From contig CACZRQ010000040.1 in the NCBI GenBank assembly GCA_902783615.1, forward strand, positions 1-7,348: 7,348 bases of DNA. The letters run 5' to 3'. Positions within the stretch are counted from its first letter, which is position 1. Each line of letters begins with the position of its first letter. This DNA is from an uncultured Bacteroidales bacterium (GTDB lineage: Bacteria; Bacteroidota; Bacteroidia; Bacteroidales; Bacteroidaceae). The position numbers and the translations under genes were made by a program. This document shows positions 6,573 to 7,348 of the stretch, piece by piece. The notes beneath the pieces were generated by a model. That model was given only the letters and a program-made list of their open reading frames with translations. It was not told where the DNA came from and did no database searches.

Positions 6573-7348
6573 ATGAAGAAGTTATTTTTAATGATGATGG
6601 CGAGCTTAGTGGTAATGGCTTGCGCATCAAAGCCTAAGGCTGAACAGGCAGAAGAGCCAGCCAAGAAAGTATTGGTATTGTATTATTCAGTGACCAACAC
6701 CACCAAGCAGATTGCAGAATACATCCAGCAGAAGACAGGTGCTGATATCGAAGCTATTCAGACCGTAGCTGAGTATCCAACTGATTATCAAGAACTACTG
6801 AAGCGTTCTGGTGAGGAAAGAGAAGGCAATGTATTGCCAGAGCTGAAGCCATTGGCTCACAATGTGGCTGACTACGACATTATCTTCTTTGGCTATCCTA
6901 TTTGGTTTGGTACCTACGCTCAGCCTCTGAAGACCATCGTGGCAAGTGGCGTTTTCAATGGCAAAACTGTGGTGCCTTTCTGCACCAGTGGTAGCAGTGG
7001 CGTGAAGCAGAGTGCCGACGATTTGAAGAAGGCTGTTCCAAGCATCAACATACCTGAGTCATTCAATGTTCGCGCATCTTTGATGGACAAGATGCCTGCC
7101 ACTGTTGACCGTGTGCTGATTTCCATGGGCTTGATGGAAGGTCAGAATGAGGCTTTGGCCGACTATTCTGCTCAGCAAGCTCCTACAGCCGAAGAAACAG
7201 CTATCTTCGATGCTGCCATTGCTACATATCCTATGATGAAGGGCACAAAAGCATCAACCGTAGGTAGTCGCAAGACCTCTAAGGGCACTGACTATAAGTT
7301 CATTGCAGAAGGTGGCATGGGTCAGATGGATATTTACATCACCAAGGA
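6573..7348 (+). CDS. Lipoprotein-anchored flavodoxin with a C-terminal extension, cut at the right edge
   Basis: Visible are 258 residues; no stop occurs before the window ends. Residues 1-17 form a Sec-type lipoprotein signal (MKKLF, hydrophobic stretch, VMAC with Cys17 as the lipidated residue), followed by a charged linker to about 31. A flavodoxin domain then begins. VLVLYYSVTNTTKQIA (33-48) is the FMN phosphate-binding loop, FFGYPIWFGTYAQPL (105-119) holds the Trp111 region of a flavin loop, and FCTSGSSGV (136-144) is the third FMN-contacting loop. This resembles the Flavodoxin_4 type. After about 200 comes a further region (TAEETAIFDAAIATYP, then a stretch rich in G, K, S and T) that I cannot assign. 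Flavodoxins carry electrons in the cytoplasm; an envelope-anchored one implies a periplasmic or surface redox role, and its partner is not visible. The ATG is the only sensible start because it precedes the signal peptide. Confidence 0.87.
   Translation, partial: MKKLFLMMMASLVVMACASKPKAEQAEEPAKKVLVLYYSVTNTTKQIAEYIQQKTGADIEAIQTVAEYPTDYQELLKRSGEEREGNVLPELKPLAHNVADYDIIFFGYPIWFGTYAQPLKTIVASGVFNGKTVVPFCTSGSSGVKQSADDLKKAVPSINIPESFNVRASLMDKMPATVDRVLISMGLMEGQNEALADYSAQQAPTAEETAIFDAAIATYPMMKGTKASTVGSRKTSKGTDYKFIAEGGMGQMDIYITK

Overview
The window looks like chromosomal DNA of a Bacteroidales bacterium, most likely Prevotella/Segatella or a close relative. The signs are Bacteroidetes-type promoter boxes (TTTG about 20 nt from TAnnTTTG) upstream of several genes, starts without a Shine-Dalgarno sequence, and protein types common in that order: a YfhO-like membrane protein, a secreted GH36 alpha-galactosidase, RbfA next to an FtsX/LolCE-type permease, and a lipoprotein flavodoxin. 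Genus placement is inference.

Layout. From the left edge to 2011 lies the C-terminal 669 residues of a YfhO-family membrane protein, cut at its N-terminus by the window edge. It overlaps by 4 nt (ATGA) a complete secreted GH36 alpha-galactosidase (2008-4164) with both catalytic aspartates present. A good promoter (4166-4197) then drives rbfA (4222-4602). Between rbfA and the next gene is a 75-nt block made entirely of two abutting short tandem repeats, a 7-mer and then a 9-mer. The 9-mer array has four regularly spaced G-runs on the minus strand. After it comes a LolC/LolE-like ABC permease with a GTG start (4680-5906). It converges with, and overlaps by 50 nt, a minus-strand YhhN/TMEM86-family membrane protein (5857-6501). 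A 71-nt divergent intergenic region with two interlocked promoters separates that gene from a lipoprotein-anchored flavodoxin (6573 to the right edge, incomplete).

How the genes fit together. Most of the window concerns the cell envelope: a GT-C-like membrane protein, an exported glycosidase, a lipoprotein-release-type permease, a lysoplasmalogenase-like membrane protein and an envelope flavodoxin. RbfA is the housekeeping exception. The yfhO-galactosidase pair is probably co-translated, and rbfA-permease probably forms a second transcription unit. I saw no tRNA, rRNA, CRISPR array, insertion sequence or phage gene, and no gene-free stretch longer than about 80 nt. The most unusual features are the double repeat block with its quadruplex motif, the exported flavodoxin, and the apparently almost leaderless minus-strand gene. 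I did not find a convincing entirely new multi-gene system.
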